NCBI GenBank assembly: GCA_003576695.1 | Contig: QOZQ01000001.1 | Span: 186,001 to 250,000, forward strand | Source: Taklimakanibacter lacteus | GTDB lineage: Bacteria; Pseudomonadota; Alphaproteobacteria; Rhizobiales; Aestuariivirgaceae | DNA length: 64,000 bases | Direction of reading: 5' to 3' | Shown here: in pieces, positions 7,941-17,643 of the stretch | How positions within the stretch are numbered: position 1 is the stretch's first letter | Layout: every line of letters starts with the position of its first letter | Translations under genes and position numbers: made by a program | The notes under the pieces: generated by a model | Seen by the model: only the letters and a program-made list of their open reading frames with translations | The model's database searches: none | Told to the model about the DNA's origin: nothing

Positions 7941-10637
7941 GGCGAGACTGCGCAGGACATAGGGCATGATGCCGCCATTCCTGTAATAGTCCAACTCGTC
8001 GAGCGTATCGATCCGGCACTGCACGTCGATGATGCGGCCGGCTCCATCCGGCGCCGTGATCATCAGCTGCAGCATCGCCCGCGGTTTCAGCCCTTCAGCT
8101 AACCCATGAATGGTTACTATTTCGTCACCCTTGAGGCCCAGGGTCTGCCAGGACTCGCCATCCTTGAACTGCAAGGGCACGACGCCCATGCCGACGAGGT
8201 TGGAGCGGTGGATGCGCTCGAAGCTCTGCGCGATCACGGCGCGCACCCCCAAAAGCTTCGTGCCCTTGGCGGCCCAGTCGCGCGACGAGCCGGTGCCATA
8301 TTCCTTGCCGGCGAAGATGACCAGCGGCACATCCTCCTGCGCGTAGCGCATGGCGGCGTCATAGATCGGCATCTGCTCGCCCGAGGGATAGTGTCTGGTC
8401 ACGCCGCCCTCGACGCCCGGCACCATCTGGTTCTTGATGCGGATATTGGCGAAGGTGCCGCGCATCATCACTTCGTGATTGCCGCGGCGCGCGCCATAGG
8501 AGTTGAAGTCGACCGGGCGCACCTGATGCTCGGTGAGATAGGTGCCAGCCGGGCTCGTCGCCTTGATGTTGCCGGCGGGCGAGATGTGGTCGGTGGTGAT
8601 CGAATCGAGGAAGAGGCCGAGGATGCGGGCATTGACCACATCGGTCACCGGATCCGGCGCCATCTTCATGCCCTCGAAATAGGGCGGGTTCTGCACGTAA
8701 GTGGAGGACATGCTCCATTTGAAGGTGAGGCCGCCCTCGACCTTGATCTTGCGCCAGTCGGCATCGCCCTTGAACACATCGGCATATCTCGTGGCGAAGG
8801 CCTTGCGGGTGACGTTCTTGCGCACCGAGGCGGCGATCTCCTTGGCCGCCGGCCAGATGTCCTTGAGATAGACGGGCTTGCCGTCCTTGCCCAGGCCCAA
8901 CGGATCCTTGCTCAGATCGACAGTGAGCGATCCGGCCAGCGCATAGGCGACGACGAGCGGCGGCGAGGCCAGGTAATTGGCCCTGACATCCGGATTGACG
9001 CGACCTTCGAAATTGCGATTGCCGGACAATACCGCCGCGGCGACGAGATCGTTCTTCTTGATCGCCTCCGAGATCGCCTCGGGCAGGGGACCGGAATTGC
9101 CGATGCAGGTGGTGCAGCCATAGCCCACAAGATCGAAGCCGAGCTTGTCGAGATCCTTCTGGAGACCTGAGGATTTGAGATATTCGGTCACCACCTGGCT
9201 GCCCGGGGCCAGCGAGGTCTTGACCCAGGGCTTCACGGTGAGGCCCTTCTTCACCGCATTGCGGGCGAGAAGGCCGGCGCCGATCATGACCGAGGGGTTG
9301 GAGGTGTTGGTGCAGGACGTGATCGCCGCGATCACCACGTCGCCATGGCCCAGGTCGAAATTGGTGCCTTCGACCTTGAAGCGGCTGTGCAGCTCGCCGG
9401 CCTTCTTGAACTCGTTCGCCATCACATGGGCGAAATCGGAAGCCGCGGTCTTGAGCGTGACGCGGTCCTGCGGACGCTTGGGACCGGCCATCGAAGGCTC
9501 GATGGTGGAAAGATCGAGCGCGAGCGTGTCGGTGAAGACCGGATCGGCGGATTTCGCCGTCCAGAACATGCCCTGCGCCCTGGCATATTTCTCGACAAGG
9601 GCGATCTGGGCGGCGGGCCGCGCGGTGCCCTTCAGATAAGCGAGCGTCTCGGCGGAAACGGGGAAGAAGCCGCAGGTGGCGCCATATTCGGGCGCCATGT
9701 TGGCGATGGTCGCCATGTCCTCGAGCGCCAGATTGGCGAGGCCCGGGCCATAGAATTCGACGAACTTTCCAACCACGCCCTTCTTGCGCAGCATCTGGGT
9801 GACGGTGAGAACGAGATCGGTCGCGGTGGTGCCTTCCGGCAGCTCACCTTCGAGCCGGAAGCCCACGACTTCCGGGATGAGCATGGAGGTCGGCTGGCCG
9901 AGCATGGCCGCTTCCGCCTCGATGCCGCCCACGCCCCAGCCCAGGACCGCGAGGCCATTGACCATGGTCGTGTGGCTGTCGGTGCCGACAAGCGTATCGG
10001 GGAAAGCGTATTCGACATTCTTGCCCTTCTCCTGGACCTTCTTGGTCCACACGGTGCGGGCGAGATATTCGAGATTTACTTGGTGGCAGATGCCGGTGCC
10101 GGGCGGCACGACGCGGAAATTGTCGAAGGCGCCCTGGCCCCATTTGAGGAAGGTGTAGCGCTCGCCATTGCGGTCATATTCGAGCGCCACATTCTGCTTG
10201 AAGGCTTTCGAGTTGGCGAAGAAGTCGACCATCACGGAATGGTCGATGACGAGGTCGACCGGGGCCAGCGGATTGATCTTCTTGGGGTCGCCGCCCAGAT
10301 TGCGCATGGCATCGCGCATGGCGGCGAGGTCGACCACCGCCGGCACGCCGGTGAAGTCCTGCATGAGGACGCGGGCGGGACGATAGGCGATCTCGTTCTC
10401 GGCCTTGCCGCGATTGGTGAGCCAGTGGGCGAAGTTCTGGATGCTTTCCCTGGTGACCGAGCGGCCATCCTCATGGCGCAGCAGGTTTTCGAGCAGCACC
10501 TTCAGCGAATAGGGCAGGGATGAAATTCCGGTAAGGCCGTTCTTCTCGGCCGCCTTCAGGCTGAAATAGACATAGGTCTTGGCGCCCACCTTCAAAGTCT
10601 TGCGGCATTTGAAGGAGTCGAGGGACGTCGCGGTCAT
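7929..10637 (-). CDS. acnA: Aconitate hydratase A
   Basis: 902 residues, the normal length for AcnA/IRP-type aconitases. The 4Fe-4S cluster cysteines are present: Cys442 in TSCTNTS and Cys508/Cys511 in [10 protein letters not shown]. The swivel domain with [12 protein letters not shown] is near the C-terminus. It interconverts citrate and isocitrate in the TCA cycle in the cytoplasm. ATG 10637 is chosen: it has AAGGATC as ribosome site and matches the conserved start; the frame stays open for 54 more codons upstream without family similarity. It is transcribed divergently from the ccm genes, a common alphaproteobacterial arrangement. Confidence 0.97.
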   Translation of the reverse strand: MTATSLDSFKCRKTLKVGAKTYVYFSLKAAEKNGLTGISSLPYSLKVLLENLLRHEDGRSVTRESIQNFAHWLTNRGKAENEIAYRPARVLMQDFTGVPAVVDLAAMRDAMRNLGGDPKKINPLAPVDLVIDHSVMVDFFANSKAFKQNVALEYDRNGERYTFLKWGQGAFDNFRVVPPGTGICHQVNLEYLARTVWTKKVQEKGKNVEYAFPDTLVGTDSHTTMVNGLAVLGWGVGGIEAEAAMLGQPTSMLIPEVVGFRLEGELPEGTTATDLVLTVTQMLRKKGVVGKFVEFYGPGLANLALEDMATIANMAPEYGATCGFFPVSAETLAYLKGTARPAAQIALVEKYARAQGMFWTAKSADPVFTDTLALDLSTIEPSMAGPKRPQDRVTLKTAASDFAHVMANEFKKAGELHSRFKVEGTNFDLGHGDVVIAAITSCTNTSNPSVMIGAGLLARNAVKKGLTVKPWVKTSLAPGSQVVTEYLKSSGLQKDLDKLGFDLVGYGCTTCIGNSGPLPEAISEAIKKNDLVAAAVLSGNRNFEGRVNPDVRANYLASPPLVVAYALAGSLTVDLSKDPLGLGKDGKPVYLKDIWPAAKEIAASVRKNVTRKAFATRYADVFKGDADWRKIKVEGGLTFKWSMSSTYVQNPPYFEGMKMAPDPVTDVVNARILGLFLDSITTDHISPAGNIKATSPAGTYLTEHQVRPVDFNSYGARRGNHEVMMRGTFANIRIKNQMVPGVEGGVTRHYPSGEQMPIYDAAMRYAQEDVPLVIFAGKEYGTGSSRDWAAKGTKLLGVRAVIAQSFERIHRSNLVGMGVVPLQFKDGESWQTLGLKGDEIVTIHGLAEGLKPRAMLQLMITAPDGAGRIIDVQCRIDTLDELDYYRNGGIMPYVLRSLAKAA

Positions 10638-10818
10638 GGCAGATCCTTGGTGCAGATTGGTCCAGGCGGGATTTGCCCTGCATATAGGTCCAATTGCGTG
10701 ACGATGCCAAGTCTTGAGATCACACAACCAAACCAGGCATTCCGTCGCGACCGGGTGTCCGGCCTCCAGGCAGAACCGGCTTTGCCTCATGCCGTCCAAT
10801 GGGTTAAGCGGGTGGACG

Positions 10819-11421
10819 ATGGTTCAATTATGCGCCGAAGCCCTGGCCTGCCAGCGAGGCGGCCGGGTGGTCTTCACGGATGTGAATTTCGCTCTCGCTT
10901 CCGGCCAGCTCCTCGAGCTGCGCGGGCCCAATGGGGCCGGCAAATCTTCCCTGCTGCGCCTCATTGCGGGGCTGGGCGAGGCGGCCCAGGGCGCCATCAG
11001 CCTCACGGGCGGGTCGCCTGAGCTCTCGATAGGGCAGCAGGCCCATTATGGCGCCCATCAGGAGGCCATCAAGACGCCGCTGACGGTCAGGGAGAATCTC
11101 CAATTCTGGGGCGATTTTCTCGGCGGCGGCGACTTGGCGGCGGCACTCGCCGCTTTCGATCTGGAGGATCTCGGGGAGTATCCGGCCGCCCTCCTGTCGG
11201 CCGGGCAGAAGCGCCGCCTGTCGTTGTCGAGGCTCGCTCTGGTGCCACGGCTCCTGTGGCTGCTCGATGAACCGACGCTCGGCCTCGATCAGGCCTCGCT
11301 CGAGCGGCTGATGAAGCTCCTGCGCGGCCATCTGAGCGGCGGCGGGCTTGCCGTCGTCGCCACCCACACGCCGCTCGCGCTCACGGCCGACGTCACCCTC
11401 ATGCTTGGAGCGCCGGCGTGA
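10819..11421 (+). CDS. ccmA: Heme exporter ATP-binding protein CcmA
   Basis: 200 residues, one ABC ATPase domain of normal CcmA length. Walker A is GPNGAGKSS (36-44), the signature is [15 protein letters not shown] and Walker B is [12 protein letters not shown]. CcmA with CcmB forms the ABC complex of cytochrome c maturation system I, needed to release holo-CcmE. ATG 10819 follows GGGTGG; the frame opens further upstream at 10714 but that part lacks similarity to the family and lies in the acnA/ccmA promoter gap. The stop overlaps ccmB by 4 nt. Confidence 0.95.
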   Translation: MVQLCAEALACQRGGRVVFTDVNFALASGQLLELRGPNGAGKSSLLRLIAGLGEAAQGAISLTGGSPELSIGQQAHYGAHQEAIKTPLTVRENLQFWGDFLGGGDLAAALAAFDLEDLGEYPAALLSAGQKRRLSLSRLALVPRLLWLLDEPTLGLDQASLERLMKLLRGHLSGGGLAVVATHTPLALTADVTLMLGAPA

Positions 11422-12074
11422 AGCTGATCTGGGCCCTGATGCGGCGCGATCTCAAGCTCGCCACGCGGCAGGGCGGCGGCGCCGGCACGGCCATCGGCTT
11501 CTTCGTGACGGTGATCGTGCTGTTGCCTTTGGGGCTCGGCCCCGACCAGGCGCTCCTGCAGCGCATCGCGCCCGGCGCCCTGTGGATCGCGTTGCTGCTC
11601 TCGGTCCTGCTCTCGGCCGAGCGCATCTTCCAGTCCGACTTCGAAGACGGCTCCCTCGATGCGATGGCGCTGGGCGTCGTGCCGCTCGAGCTGGTGGTCC
11701 TCGCCAAGGCGGCCGCCCACTGGCTGACCACGGCGCTGCCGCTTGCCGTCGCAGCACCGCTGCTCGGCTTCCTCATCAATCTCGATCCCGGGGTCATCCT
11801 GCCGCTTGGCCTCGCCATGCTGCTCGGGTCCCTGGCGCTGTCGCTGCTCGCGTCGCTCGGGGCGGCGATCACCGTGGCGCTCAGGCGAGGAGGACTCCTC
11901 GTCTCGCTCCTGATCCTGCCCTTCTATGTGCCATGCCTCATCTTCGGCGTGGCGGCGACGACCAGCCCCGACCTCACGAAACCGTCATTGCTGATGCTTT
12001 CGGCGATCGCGCTGGCGAGCCTTGTGCTTATTCCCATTGCCGCCGCTGCGGCATTGCGCGCCTATCTGAAATGA
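11418..12074 (+). CDS. ccmB: Heme exporter permease CcmB
   Basis: 218 residues with six predicted membrane helices. The N-terminal LIWALMRRDLKLATRQGG and central RIFQSDFEDGSLD are typical CcmB blocks. Membrane partner of CcmA in cytochrome c biogenesis. The GTG start overlaps the ccmA stop (GTGA), implying coupled translation. A palindromic repeat separates it from ccmC. Confidence 0.95.
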   Translation: MKLIWALMRRDLKLATRQGGGAGTAIGFFVTVIVLLPLGLGPDQALLQRIAPGALWIALLLSVLLSAERIFQSDFEDGSLDAMALGVVPLELVVLAKAAAHWLTTALPLAVAAPLLGFLINLDPGVILPLGLAMLLGSLALSLLASLGAAITVALRRGGLLVSLLILPFYVPCLIFGVAATTSPDLTKPSLLMLSAIALASLVLIPIAAAAALRAYLK

Positions 12075-12088
12075 GTCAGGACTCCTAT

Positions 12089-12196
12089 ATCACGATCACT
12101 TCAGGCCGTTCGGTCTGAAGTGATCGACGTGATCGGAATCTCGAATTGGCGCGTGATCGGACGGGAAACCGGTATCCACTTTTCCTGATCACGCGC
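12089..12196. repeat. RIME-like palindromic intergenic element, copy 1
   Basis: About 108 bp with two hairpins: one around TTCAGGCCG/CGGTCTGAA, the other around GCGTGATC...GATCACGC enclosing a conserved core that contains ACCGGTATCCACTTTTCC. It is homologous over its whole length, in inverse orientation, to 43269-43376. It ends 6 nt before the ccmC start codon. The core resembles the rhizobial intergenic mosaic elements known as RIME. Confidence 0.85.
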
Positions 12197-12201
12197 TATA
12201 T

Positions 12202-12930
12202 ATGGCCATGCAGCAATTCGCCAACCCGGCCCGGTTCCTCAAGCTCGCCCAGGCGCTCCTGCTTCCCGTCTGGGTAGCGGCGCTGGTCGCCTTTGCGGCC
12301 GGACTTTATATGGCGCTCGTCACGGCGCCCCCCGACTACCAGCAGGGCGAGACGGTTCGGATCATGTTCGTGCATGTGCCGGCGGCGTGGATGGCGCTCA
12401 TGGTCTATACGGCGATGGCGCTCGCCAGCGCGTCGGCCGCCATCTTCCGGCATCCGCTCGCCGACATGGCGGCCAAGGCCGCAGCGCCCATCGGCGCCAT
12501 GTTCTGTTTCCTGGCGCTGGTCACCGGCTCGCTGTGGGGCAAGCCCATGTGGGGCGCCTGGTGGGTGTGGGATGCGCGGCTTACCTCCATGTTCGTCCTT
12601 TTCCTGCTCTATCTGGGCTATATGGCGGTGTGGCAGGCAATCGAGGACCCGCATCGCGCCGCGCTCATCGCCCGGATCGTCGCCATCGCCGGCTTCATCA
12701 ATGTGCCGATCGTCAAATTCTCGGTCGACTGGTGGAATTCGCTGCATCAGGGCGCCTCCGTCTTCCGCATGGGCGGCCCCACCATCGACGAGCGCATGCT
12801 ATGGCCGCTTTTGATCATGGCGCTGGCCTATATGCTGCTGTTCGCCGGTCTGCTCCTCATCGCCATGCGCAGCGAGATCACGTCCCGCAAGATTCGCCAG
12901 CTGCAATTGGCCGGACTCGCAGGGCGCTGA
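12202..12930 (+). CDS. ccmC: Heme exporter/heme handling protein CcmC
   Basis: 242 residues, six membrane helices. The tryptophan-rich periplasmic motif WGAWWVWDARLTS is diagnostic for the heme-handling-protein family; conserved histidines flank it. CcmC loads heme onto the chaperone CcmE in the periplasm. The start (ATG 12202 or 12208) has no recognisable Shine-Dalgarno and lies directly after a RIME-like palindrome, so expression may depend on read-through from ccmAB or on a leaderless start. It overlaps ccmD by one base (TGATG). Confidence 0.95.
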   Translation: MAMQQFANPARFLKLAQALLLPVWVAALVAFAAGLYMALVTAPPDYQQGETVRIMFVHVPAAWMALMVYTAMALASASAAIFRHPLADMAAKAAAPIGAMFCFLALVTGSLWGKPMWGAWWVWDARLTSMFVLFLLYLGYMAVWQAIEDPHRAALIARIVAIAGFINVPIVKFSVDWWNSLHQGASVFRMGGPTIDERMLWPLLIMALAYMLLFAGLLLIAMRSEITSRKIRQLQLAGLAGR

Positions 12931-13088
12931 TGGATCTCAACGCTGCTCATGTCGCCTTCGTGATCGCGGCCTATCTGGCGAGCTTTGCCGGCCTCGCCGC
13001 GCTCGTGCTCTATATTCTCCTGCGCGACCGGAAACTGAAGCGGCAGGTGAGCGCGCTCGACGCCAAGAAAGACGGCCGGCATGGCTGA
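12930..13088 (+). CDS. ccmD: Heme exporter protein CcmD
   Basis: A 52-residue protein: one membrane helix (about 8-30) followed by a basic tail RDRKLKRQVSALDAKK, the standard architecture of CcmD. It is needed for release of holo-CcmE from CcmABC. The start overlaps the ccmC stop by one base, and its stop lies inside the first codons of ccmG, so the three genes are tightly coupled. Confidence 0.9.
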   Translation: MDLNAAHVAFVIAAYLASFAGLAALVLYILLRDRKLKRQVSALDAKKDGRHG

Positions 13089-13662
13089 AGCGAGCCCTGG
13101 CCCGTCCTCGCGGCCGCGCCGATGGCTCGCCCTCGTGCCGGTTGCGGTGTTTCTCGTCCTGGCGGCGGTCTTCTATCGCGGCCTGGCGGGCGATCCGGCC
13201 GACGTGCCCTCGGTGCTGATCAACAAGCCGGCGCCGCAATTCGCGCTAGATCCGATCGACGGGCTCGACCTGCCGGGCCTCGCCACGGCCGATCTCGCCA
13301 AGGGCGCGGTCACGCTCGTCAATGTCTGGGCGTCGTGGTGCGTGCCGTGCCGCGACGAGCATCCGCTTCTCATGGAACTCAGCCGCCGCGAGGACCTCAA
13401 GGTCGTCGGCATCAACTACAAGGACGATCCCGAAAATGCCCGCCGCTTCCTGACGACGCTCGGCATCCCCTTCGCCGCGGTCGGTGCCGATCCCAATGGA
13501 AGGGCTTCGGTCGACTGGGGCGTCTATGGGGTGCCGGAGAGCTTCCTCGTCGACGGCAAGGGAACCATCCGCCTCAAATGGATCGGGCCTCTCTCGCGAG
13601 AAGCCCTCAAGACGCAGATCATTCCAAAAATCGAAGAGCTCAGGCGCGCCGGCGGTTCTTGA
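13081..13662 (+). CDS. ccmG: Thiol:disulfide interchange protein CcmG/DsbE
   Basis: 193 residues. An N-terminal membrane anchor (about 15-33) precedes a periplasmic thioredoxin domain with NVWASWCVPCRDEHP, active-site Cys87 and Cys90, and the CcmG-specific GVYGVPESFLVD block. It keeps apocytochrome c (or CcmH) thiols reduced. The start overlaps ccmD by 8 nt. The remaining maturation genes (ccmE, ccmF, ccmH) are not in this window, as expected when they form a separate cycHJKL-type locus. The 3' end overlaps the convergent marR gene by about 23 nt. Confidence 0.95.
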   Translation: MAEASPGPSSRPRRWLALVPVAVFLVLAAVFYRGLAGDPADVPSVLINKPAPQFALDPIDGLDLPGLATADLAKGAVTLVNVWASWCVPCRDEHPLLMELSRREDLKVVGINYKDDPENARRFLTTLGIPFAAVGADPNGRASVDWGVYGVPESFLVDGKGTIRLKWIGPLSREALKTQIIPKIEELRRAGGS

Positions 13663-14140
13663 TCTTGAGCGCGGGCTTGACCTCGCTTTCGTCCTCGATG
13701 CGGTCCATCTCGGCGGCAAGAAGTCCCAGAGCCTCGGTGAAGGGCTTGCGATGACTGACCGGCACGGTGGCCAGCACCTGCTTGTCCACTTCATCGGCGC
13801 CCGGCTGCGCCAGCTTCAGCATGCGCTTGCCGGCCGAGGTGATGCGCACCGAATTGGTGCGGCCGTCATCCTTGGTGCGGCGCCGCTGCAGATAGCCCTG
13901 CGCCAGAAGCCGCGCCACCAGATCGGCCAGCGTCGAGCGGTCGATGCCGGTCATCTTCACCAGAGCCGTCTGGCTCACGCCTTCATTCTGGTCGACGGCG
14001 ATGAGAACGGTGAACTGGCGCTGTGTCAGGCCGGCTTTGCCGACCTCCCCTTGATAGACATAGGCAGCGTACTGCGCTGCTCTCTTCAATAGATGATATG
14101 GCGAGCGTGAAAGCTGCTTCACGTCTTTGTTGCCTGTCAT
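13640..14140 (-). CDS. MarR-family transcriptional regulator
   Basis: 166 residues with the MarR winged helix: LTQRQFTVLIAV, TALVKMTGIDRSTLADLVARLLAQGYLQRR and the wing DDGRTNSVRITSAGKRML. It presumably binds a palindrome as a dimer and releases it on binding a phenolic ligand or on oxidation. AGGGGT precedes the ATG. About 270 bp upstream are gene-free and no divergent target gene lies beyond, so the regulon is unknown; self-regulation is likely. The C-terminal tail is basic (KIKNRRRA). Confidence 0.88.
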   Translation of the reverse strand: MTGNKDVKQLSRSPYHLLKRAAQYAAYVYQGEVGKAGLTQRQFTVLIAVDQNEGVSQTALVKMTGIDRSTLADLVARLLAQGYLQRRRTKDDGRTNSVRITSAGKRMLKLAQPGADEVDKQVLATVPVSHRKPFTEALGLLAAEMDRIEDESEVKPALKIKNRRRA

Positions 14141-14408
14141 CGACCCCTACTCCTGCCGCACAGCAAGCCGCCAGCCTCACCGCACGTATCTGATGCCTCA
14201 TTCCGGATGATGTATTTCCTGGCTTTTTCGCCCCGAAACCGCGCAGGCTTGTTGTCACCGTCACCCGAAGCCTTTTGTCCTAGCGCCTCACAAGGACGAC
14301 GGCAAGAGGATAAAGCAAATACTGTTTTGCGATTGCGAGAAGCGTGCTTGCTCAGGGTGATGAACGTATCGTCAGCATACGGAACGGTCTCGAAATGCGA
14401 CATTCCAC

Positions 14409-14963
14409 CTAGTGCGGCGGCTTCGGATCGTCCTGAATCATGTGTTTGGTCATCATTGGCGCCTGCGAAAGGGCAAAGACCAGGGTAATGGGCAGCAGAG
14501 CGACCTTGAAATTCACCCAGGTATCGGTCGAAACCGACCGCCACACCACCTCATTCACGACGGCGACGCACAAAAAGAAAATTCCCCAGCGTATGGTCAG
14601 CGCGCGCCAGCCCTCATCGGTCATCTTGAGGGCCTCGCCCATCACGAATTTGAGAAAAGTCTGCCCAAAGAACAAGCCGCCGAGCAGGACCACGCCGAAC
14701 AGGGCGTTGATCAGGGTGACTTTCACCTTGATGAAGGTTTCGTCATGAAGCCAGAGCGTCAGGATACCGAAGACCGCGACGAATCCGGCGCTGATCAGCG
14801 GCATGACGGCAAGCTTGCGGGTCAGGAGCCAGGACAGAATGAGGGCGACGGCGGTCGCGATCATGAATATTCCGGTTCCCCAGAATATTCCCGCCAGCCA
14901 ATTGGTCAGGAAAAACGCGACCAGGGGGCCGGCTTCGATAAGGATTTTGACGACAGGGTTCAT
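14409..14963 (-). CDS. yciB: Inner membrane septation protein YciB/IspA-type
   Basis: 184 residues with five or six membrane helices. The opening ILIEAGPLVAFFLTNWL and the later GWRALTIRWGIFFLCVAVVNEVVW are the conserved blocks of the YciB/intracellular septation protein A family, involved in envelope integrity and cell division. The start overlaps the ftsY stop by 4 nt, making it the last gene of the dapF-mtaB-ftsY-yciB run. Confidence 0.92.
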   Translation of the reverse strand: MNPVVKILIEAGPLVAFFLTNWLAGIFWGTGIFMIATAVALILSWLLTRKLAVMPLISAGFVAVFGILTLWLHDETFIKVKVTLINALFGVVLLGGLFFGQTFLKFVMGEALKMTDEGWRALTIRWGIFFLCVAVVNEVVWRSVSTDTWVNFKVALLPITLVFALSQAPMMTKHMIQDDPKPPH

Positions 14964-16375
14964 TCTTCAAGACCTGCAATGGCGCGGGAGAAGGCCTCGG
15001 CGTCGAAAGGCTGCAGGTCCTCGACCTGCTCGCCCACGCCGATGGCGTGAATGGGAAGCTTGAAGCGCTCGGCGATGGCGACGAGTATGCCGCCGCGGGC
15101 GGTGCCGTCAAGCTTGGTCATGATCAGGCCGGTAACGCCCGCGACCTTGGTGAAGACATCGGCCTGCGAGATGGCGTTCTGCCCGGTGGTCGCATCGAGC
15201 ACCAGGAGCACGGCATGGGGGGCCGTCTCGTCCTGCTTCCGGATGACGCGCACGATCTTGTCGAGCTCGGCCATGAGATTGGCCTTGTTCTGCAGGCGCC
15301 CGGCGGTGTCGATGATGAGGATGTCGGCGGCCTCGGCCCTGGCCTCCCGCATCGCATCGAAAGCCAGGCCGGCGGCATCCGCTCCGGTCGGGCGCGAGAT
15401 GACCCTGGCGCCGATGCGCTTGCCCCAGACCGCCAATTGCTCGATCGCGGCGGCGCGGAACGTGTCGCAGGCGGCGAGCATCACCGAGAAGCCCTCGCCG
15501 GCCGCAATCGCGCCAAGCTTGCCGATGGTGGTGGTCTTGCCCGAGCCGTTGACGCCGACCACCAGGATGACGAAAGGCTTCTCTTCGCCGAAGGTGAAAG
15601 GAACCTCGACCGGTTTCAGCACCTTCGCCACTTCGCTGGCGAGGATCGCCTTCACCTCCTCGGGCTCGATCTCCTTGTCGTAACGGCCGGCCGACACCGC
15701 CTTGACGATCCGGGTCGTCATCTCGACGCCGAGATCGGCCTGGATCAGCACGTCTTCCAGCTCCTCGAGCGTCGCCTCATCGAGCTTGCGCTTGGTGAAG
15801 ATGGCGCTGATCGATCCGGTGAGCGAACGGGACGATTTCGCCAGGCCGTCCCTGAGGCGGGTGAACCATCTCCCACGCGGCCGTGGAGCAGGGGGCTCGG
15901 GCGCGGCGGCCTCTGCCATAGGAGCCTCGGTTTCCGGCTCCGGTTCAGGGGCGAGAGAGATTTCGGGTTCCGGCGATGGCTGTGCAGGTGCGGGCAGCTC
16001 AGGCACAGGTGGTGTAAGTTCCACCGGCTCGGGCGGGGGTGGGAGAGGCTCGGATTTCCTGGCTTCAACCTTCTTCGGTGTGGCTTCGTGTTTCTTCGCC
16101 GCGACCTTCTTCGGCTCAGGCTGCCTGACTTCCGGTTCAAGCAATTCCATTGTGGCGGAAGGCTCAGGCGGCGCCCGTTCCGAAATTACGACAGATTCGG
16201 GGGCGACGGGCTCCGGCTCGGATTGCGCGACGACTTCGGGCTTGGCTTCCGGTTCGGCCGGGGGTGATGCGGTCTCGGCCTGTGTCGGCGTCTCGTCTTC
16301 CGGTGGCGGAGATGGCGCCGCTTCGTCCTGGTGTCCGGAGATCCGGTTGAACAGTTTCTTGAAGAAGCCCGTCAT
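14960..16375 (-). CDS. ftsY: Signal recognition particle receptor FtsY
   Basis: 471 residues. Residues 1-15 form an amphipathic, positively charged patch (FFKKLFNRIS) suited to membrane binding. Residues about 20-165 are Pro/Glu-rich and low complexity. The N domain follows (~170-250), then the GTPase domain with P-loop GVNGSGKTTTIGKLG (274-288), DTAGR and TKLDGTARGG. FtsY docks ribosome-SRP complexes at the membrane; its partner Ffh is encoded at 22.5 kb. The start overlaps the mtaB stop by 4 nt. Confidence 0.96.
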   Translation of the reverse strand: MTGFFKKLFNRISGHQDEAAPSPPPEDETPTQAETASPPAEPEAKPEVVAQSEPEPVAPESVVISERAPPEPSATMELLEPEVRQPEPKKVAAKKHEATPKKVEARKSEPLPPPPEPVELTPPVPELPAPAQPSPEPEISLAPEPEPETEAPMAEAAAPEPPAPRPRGRWFTRLRDGLAKSSRSLTGSISAIFTKRKLDEATLEELEDVLIQADLGVEMTTRIVKAVSAGRYDKEIEPEEVKAILASEVAKVLKPVEVPFTFGEEKPFVILVVGVNGSGKTTTIGKLGAIAAGEGFSVMLAACDTFRAAAIEQLAVWGKRIGARVISRPTGADAAGLAFDAMREARAEAADILIIDTAGRLQNKANLMAELDKIVRVIRKQDETAPHAVLLVLDATTGQNAISQADVFTKVAGVTGLIMTKLDGTARGGILVAIAERFKLPIHAIGVGEQVEDLQPFDAEAFSRAIAGLEE

Positions 16376-17643
16376 GCGGCCAGGCTCGCCTCGAGGTGGT
16401 CAGCGCCGCGTCCGGTCACCTTGGCGCGGATGATGGCGCCGGCGCTCATGCGCTGAGCGAACTTCACCTGGGCGAAATGTTCGGTGCGTCCCATGCTCTC
16501 GGTCTCGATGAGGATGGACCTCTCAGCGCCGATCTCCTGCCTGAGGAAAGCATCGAGACGCTCCTTGCCCTTCTCCCGCAAGGCGCGGGCGCGTTCCTGG
16601 ATCACCGGCTTCGGCAATTGCGGCATGCGCGCCGCCGGCGTGCCGGGGCGCGGTGAGAAGGGGAAGACATGCAGGAAGGTCAGGCCGCATTCCTCGACGA
16701 TCCTGAGCGAGTTCTCGAACATCTGCTCGGTCTCGGTCGGGAAGCCGGCAATGATGTCGGCGCCGAAGACGATATCGGGTCTGAGCTTGCGGGCCTCATC
16801 GCAGAAGGCGATCGAGTGGTCGCGCAGATGCCGGCGCTTCATGCGCTTGAGGATCATATCGTCGCCAGCCTGGAGCGAGAGATGCAGATGCGGCATCAGC
16901 CGCTCCTCCTCGGCGATGGCGCGCATGAGATCGTCATCGGCCTCGATCGAATCGATCGAGGACAGGCGCAGGCGCTTGAGCTCGGGCAGCGATTTCAGGA
17001 TGCGGCGGACCAGATTGCCGAGGCGAGGCCGGCCCGGCAGGTCGGCACCCCAGGAGGTGATGTCGACGCCCGACAGCACGATCTCGGAATAGCCATTGGC
17101 GACCAGGCGGCGGATCTGCTCGACCGCATCACCGGCCGGCACCGAGCGCGAATTGCCGCGCCCGAAGGGGATGATGCAGAAGGTGCAGCGGTGGTCGCAG
17201 CCATTCTGGATCTGCACGAAGGCGCGGGTGCGCTCGGAGAAGCCGTCGATCATGTGGAGCGCCGTCTCGCGCACCGACATGATGTCGTTCACCTTGACGC
17301 GCTCTTCCCTGGCGACGCCGAAATCGGGAAAACGGTAGCTCTTGGCATCGAGCTTCTCCTGGTTGCCGAGCACGAGATCGACTTCCGGCATCACGGCGAA
17401 CATCTGGGGATCGGTCTGCGCCGCGCAGCCGGTGACGATGATGCGGGCGTCGGGCTTCTCCTTGCGCGCCCGCCTGATCGCCTGGCGCGCCTGGCGGGTG
17501 GCTTCCGCCGTCACCGCGCAGGTATTGAAGATGACCGCGTTTTCAAGGCCGGCCTTATCGGCCTCATGGCGCATCACCTCGGCCTCATACGCATTGAGGC
17601 GACAGCCAAAAGTGATGATGTCGGGCTTCGACACGAGGATCAC
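16372..17643 (-). CDS. mtaB: tRNA t6A37 methylthiotransferase MtaB
   Basis: 423 residues. The N-terminal MiaB-like domain supplies Cys14 (TFGCRLN), Cys42 (NTCAVT) and Cys73 (TGCA) for the auxiliary 4Fe-4S cluster. The radical-SAM cluster motif CDHRCTFC covers 149-156. A short C-terminal TRAM-like segment ends the protein. The enzyme converts t6A to ms2t6A at position 37 of ANN-decoding tRNAs. It overlaps dapF and ftsY by 4 nt each, an order common in Rhizobiales. MiaB and RimO relatives are excluded by the compact length and the GCRLNAYE start. Confidence 0.93.
   Translation of the reverse strand: MILVSKPDIITFGCRLNAYEAEVMRHEADKAGLENAVIFNTCAVTAEATRQARQAIRRARKEKPDARIIVTGCAAQTDPQMFAVMPEVDLVLGNQEKLDAKSYRFPDFGVAREERVKVNDIMSVRETALHMIDGFSERTRAFVQIQNGCDHRCTFCIIPFGRGNSRSVPAGDAVEQIRRLVANGYSEIVLSGVDITSWGADLPGRPRLGNLVRRILKSLPELKRLRLSSIDSIEADDDLMRAIAEEERLMPHLHLSLQAGDDMILKRMKRRHLRDHSIAFCDEARKLRPDIVFGADIIAGFPTETEQMFENSLRIVEECGLTFLHVFPFSPRPGTPAARMPQLPKPVIQERARALREKGKERLDAFLRQEIGAERSILIETESMGRTEHFAQVKFAQRMSAGAIIRAKVTGRGADHLEASLAA

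Noticed and set aside
9345-10523. A 392-codon plus-strand frame inside aconitase
   Set aside because: Antisense to the complete, well-conserved acnA gene; composition is that of a shadow frame and no family is recognisable.
10638-10799. Upstream start for aconitase adding 54 residues
   Set aside because: AAGGATC and the conserved N-terminus support ATG 10637; the extension matches no aconitase.
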